Origin: Alphaproteobacteria bacterium
Lineage (GTDB): Bacteria; Pseudomonadota; Alphaproteobacteria; Caulobacterales; Aquidulcibacteraceae
Direction of reading: 5' to 3'
DNA: 64,000 nucleotides
Assembly (NCBI GenBank): GCA_016124655.1
Contig: WGNI01000005.1
Location: 150,901-214,900, forward strand
Position numbers and translations under genes: made by a program. The notes below the pieces were generated by a model that made no database searches, was not told the DNA's origin, and saw nothing but the letters and a program-made list of their open reading frames with translations. Below are positions 61,698 to 64,000 of the stretch, one piece after another (positions within the stretch are counted from its first letter, which is position 1; the number at the start of each line of letters is the position of its first letter).

Positions 61698-62276
61698 TCA
61701 CCCCGCCGGCGGCGCGACCTCCGGTTCGCGCCAGCTCAGCCGCAGAACAGCAAACAGCGCCGCCGCCGCCAGCGCAAGAATCGTCGCCCACACGCCCTCG
61801 CGTGCTTCGATTCGGATCGCGCCCGCCACCGCATCGGAGAGCCGCCGCTCCTGCGCGCGGGAGAGAAACCCGCCACTGTCCTCACCGCCGCGCGCCTCAT
61901 CCGCGCGCGCGATCTCGCGCGTCATGCCGGCGCGCAAATTTTCGACGCTGTAATAGCTCGCGCCCATCGCCATCAGCGACGCCGCCAAGAGCGCGCCCGC
62001 CGCCGCCTTGCCGCGCAGGAACGCGCTCGCCAACAGCCCCAGCGCGATCAGCGCGAAGGCCGCGATCGCGTACGGATTGGGATCGGCGTCGAGCTGGCCG
62101 GTCTGCCCTTGCGCCGTGTCGGACAAGGCCGGGTTGGGCTGGATGTCGCCGGTCATCAGCTGAAACCCGGTCGCGTTCGCCAATTCATTGCCCGAGCACG
62201 ACACCGTCGCCCATGGCAGGAAGAAGCAGAACAGCGCCACGAGTTTGGCCCCGCGCGCCAGAGCGTTGAAATTCAT
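61698..62276 (-). CDS. Small four-helix membrane protein of unknown function
   Basis: 192 residues with hydrophobic segments at about 8-25, 68-88, 92-110 and 165-182, and a charged region (DEARGGEDSGG) between the third and fourth. Opening FLPWATVSCSG resembles small lipobox-less membrane proteins of Alphaproteobacteria. No domain recognised. Its stop lies within the start of the fourth repeat unit. Divergent from sdhC. Confidence 0.65.
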   Translation of the reverse strand: MNFNALARGAKLVALFCFFLPWATVSCSGNELANATGFQLMTGDIQPNPALSDTAQGQTGQLDADPNPYAIAAFALIALGLLASAFLRGKAAAGALLAASLMAMGASYYSVENLRAGMTREIARADEARGGEDSGGFLSRAQERRLSDAVAGAIRIEAREGVWATILALAAAALFAVLRLSWREPEVAPPAG

Positions 62277-62417
62277 GGGCGGCCCCTCTGAAGACGCCGC
62301 AGCGATAGACCCTAAGGGCACGCGCGGCAAACGATCAGGCTCTCGGTCGCATTGACTTGAAAGTTCCCGCTTTTACCATCCGCGCCGTTTCAAAGCGCAA
62401 CCTGGAGCAGGGCTTTC

Positions 62418-62816
62418 ATGGCCGGGGCTGGACGACCGGCGGCGAGACCTTTGTCGCCGCATTTGCAGATCTGGCGCTGGCACGTGACCATGGCCTCGTC
62501 GATCTTCCACCGCTTCTCCGGGGTTGGGCTTTATCTCGGCGCCGCCGGCCTGGCGATCTGGCTGATGGCGCTGGCCTCGGGACCGCAAGCCTACGCGCCG
62601 GCGGAGGCGCTGCTCACGTCGTGGATCGGCATGGCCGCGCTCTATCTCGTGTTCGCTTCGCTTGCCTATCATTGGGCGAACGGCGTTCGCCACCTGCTGT
62701 GGGACACCGGCGCACACCTCAATCCCAAGGCGGCCTCCGGCAGCGCCTGGCTGGCGATCCTGTTCGCGCTGGTTGCGCCGGCGGCGCTGTTCGCCGTCTT
62801 GAACCTGGGAGCCTGA
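62418..62816 (+). CDS. sdhC: Succinate dehydrogenase cytochrome b556 subunit
   Basis: 132-residue membrane anchor with three helices. RPLSPHLQIWRWHVTMASSI and FHRFSGVGLYLG form the quinone-side N terminus; HWANGVRHLLWD contains the haem b histidine. With SdhD it anchors the SdhAB dehydrogenase in complex II. The next gene starts four bases later. Confidence 0.94.
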   Translation: MAGAGRPAARPLSPHLQIWRWHVTMASSIFHRFSGVGLYLGAAGLAIWLMALASGPQAYAPAEALLTSWIGMAALYLVFASLAYHWANGVRHLLWDTGAHLNPKAASGSAWLAILFALVAPAALFAVLNLGA

Positions 62817-62820
62817 AACG

Positions 62821-63207
62821 ATGGCGTCTTCGATGCGAACGCCGCTCGGCCGGGTGCGCGGCCACGGCGCGGCCCATTCCGGCACCAGCCACTTCATCGC
62901 CGAGCGCGTCACCGCCATCGCGCTGTTCTTTCTGGCGCCGTGGTTTGCCTTGTCTGCAACGTTTGCCGGCGTTGCGTCGTACGACGCCGCGGTCGCATTC
63001 GTGCGCCAACCGGTCAACGCGGTCGGCCTCATCCTTCTGATCGCGGTCGCGTTCACCCATATGTCGATTGGCATGCGCGTCATCGTGGAGGACTACATCC
63101 ACAAGCCCGCGACCAAGACGCTGCTCTTGCTGGGCAACGCATTCCTGTGCGCGGCGCTGGCTGCGGCGGCGGCGTTCGCCGTATTGCGCATTTCTTTGGG
63201 AGCCTGA
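62821..63207 (+). CDS. sdhD: Succinate dehydrogenase membrane anchor subunit
   Basis: 128 residues, three hydrophobic segments from about 30 to the end. [20 protein letters not shown] opening and [19 protein letters not shown] with the haem-ligand His are typical of alphaproteobacterial SdhD. sdhA follows after seven bases. Confidence 0.94.
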   Translation: MASSMRTPLGRVRGHGAAHSGTSHFIAERVTAIALFFLAPWFALSATFAGVASYDAAVAFVRQPVNAVGLILLIAVAFTHMSIGMRVIVEDYIHKPATKTLLLLGNAFLCAALAAAAAFAVLRISLGA

Positions 63208-63214
63208 CGCGCTG

Positions 63215-64000
63215 ATGTCAGCCTATACTTGGATCGATCACACGTTTGACGTCGTTGTCATCGGCGCCGGCGGATCAGGCTTGCGCGCAGCGCTCGGCTG
63301 CGGCCAGGCCGGCCTGAAAACCGCCTGCGTCACCAAAGTTTTTCCCACCCGCTCGCACACGGTGGCCGCGCAAGGCGGCATCTCCGCAGCGCTTGGCAAT
63401 ATGGGCGAGGACGATTGGCGCTGGCACATGTACGACACCGTCAAAGGGTCGGACTGGCTGGGCGATCAGGACGCCATCGAATATCTCACCCGCAACGCGC
63501 CGCAAGCTGTGTATGAGCTTGAGCATTGGGGCGTGCCGTTTTCCCGCACCGAGGAAGGCAAGATTTATCAGCGCGCCTTCGGCGGCATGACGCGCAATTA
63601 CGGCGAAGCGCCCGTGCAGCGCACCTGCGCGGCCGCCGACCGCACCGGCCACGCCATCCTGCACACGCTCTACGGCCAATCCTTGCGCCACAGCGTGGAG
63701 TTCTTCATCGAATTCTTCGCGCTCGATCTCATCATGGATGAGCAGGGCGTATGCCGCGGCGTGACGGCCTGGAAGCTCGACGACGGCACGCTGCACCGCT
63801 TCCGCGCCAAGATGACGGTGCTCGCCACCGGCGGCTATGGCCGCGCCTATTTCTCGGCGACCTCGGCGCACACCTGCACCGGCGATGGCGGCGGCATGGT
63901 GCTGCGCGCCGGCCTGCCGCTGCAGGACATGGAATTCGTGCAGTTCCATCCGACCGGCATCTACGGCGCCGGCTGCCTGATCACCGAGGGCGCCCGCGGC
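63215..64000 (+). CDS. sdhA: Succinate dehydrogenase flavoprotein subunit, 5' part (runs off the window end)
   Basis: First 262 residues. FAD site [14 protein letters not shown] (about 14-27), covalent-FAD His48 in [11 protein letters not shown], and [18 protein letters not shown] at the window end. It oxidises succinate to fumarate in the TCA cycle and feeds electrons via SdhB and haem to quinone. The frame is open to the last base. Order sdhC-sdhD-sdhA matches other alphaproteobacteria, with sdhB expected next. Confidence 0.95.
   Translation, partial: MSAYTWIDHTFDVVVIGAGGSGLRAALGCGQAGLKTACVTKVFPTRSHTVAAQGGISAALGNMGEDDWRWHMYDTVKGSDWLGDQDAIEYLTRNAPQAVYELEHWGVPFSRTEEGKIYQRAFGGMTRNYGEAPVQRTCAAADRTGHAILHTLYGQSLRHSVEFFIEFFALDLIMDEQGVCRGVTAWKLDDGTLHRFRAKMTVLATGGYGRAYFSATSAHTCTGDGGGMVLRAGLPLQDMEFVQFHPTGIYGAGCLITEGARG

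Overview
The window is high-GC chromosomal DNA from an alphaproteobacterium, most likely of the order Caulobacterales (Caulobacter/Hyphomonas relatives). The evidence is the chemotaxis operon, which matches the gene order of the first che cluster of Caulobacter (mcp, cheX, cheY, cheA, cheW, cheR, cheB, cheY, cheD, cheU, cheY, cheE). Further support comes from a CpdR orthologue, perfect TTAA-N7-TTAA CtrA boxes next to motility-type genes, a RegB/RegA/SenC redox group, DUF2794, DUF1217 and a mesaconyl-CoA hydratase. No phage, transposase, plasmid or CRISPR signature was found; this is core genome with some repeat-rich spacers.

Layout. 1-5.6 kb: 5' part of a phosphohexomutase, gpmA coupled to a RibD-type deaminase, a GT4 glycosyltransferase, kdsA, a glutathione transferase and a VIT1-family protein. 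5.6-8.4 kb: RegA, RegB and a divergent SenC/SCO protein. 8.4-14.1 kb: PHA depolymerase with palindromic upstream sites, YgjP-type metallopeptidase, PBP1A, Bax-inhibitor-1 protein, DUF2794. 14.4-19.7 kb: an SDR, then a four-gene Gld-like ABC export operon. 19.7-28.1 kb: DUF1223, ABM monooxygenase, chorismate mutase, HisN-type phosphatase, PraR-type regulator, alkaline phosphatase, flagellar DUF1217 protein, two small lipoproteins, typA.

28.1-33.3 kb: a candidate small RNA, N-formylglutamate amidohydrolase, cpdR, tRNA-Val(GAC), an unusual soluble MCP-tip/Cache protein, an orphan adenylyltransferase half of GlnE and a META lipoprotein. 33.5-44.3 kb: the complete chemotaxis operon, with most genes overlapping or nearly touching. 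44.3-49.3 kb: a minus-strand operon making a CDP-linked, probably C-methylated deoxysugar and probably loading it on a lipid carrier. 49.4-55.2 kb: leuB, YedK/HMCES-type protein, a stand-alone P-loop ATPase, asd, rarD-like transporter, metallophosphatase. 55.5-64 kb: serine hydrolase, pyridoxal kinase, CitE-like lyase, an unknown exported protein, mesaconyl-CoA hydratase, three tandem 143-bp repeats, a small membrane protein and the start of sdhCDA.

The strongest less-expected items are the candidate ~90-nt sRNA at 28.33-28.42 kb with an exposed CCTCCC, the orphan half-GlnE, the MCP-tip/Cache protein behind a perfect CtrA box, the CDP-sugar operon, and gene-end palindromes whose arms supply stop codons. 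All functional calls are from reading the sequence; no database search was run.
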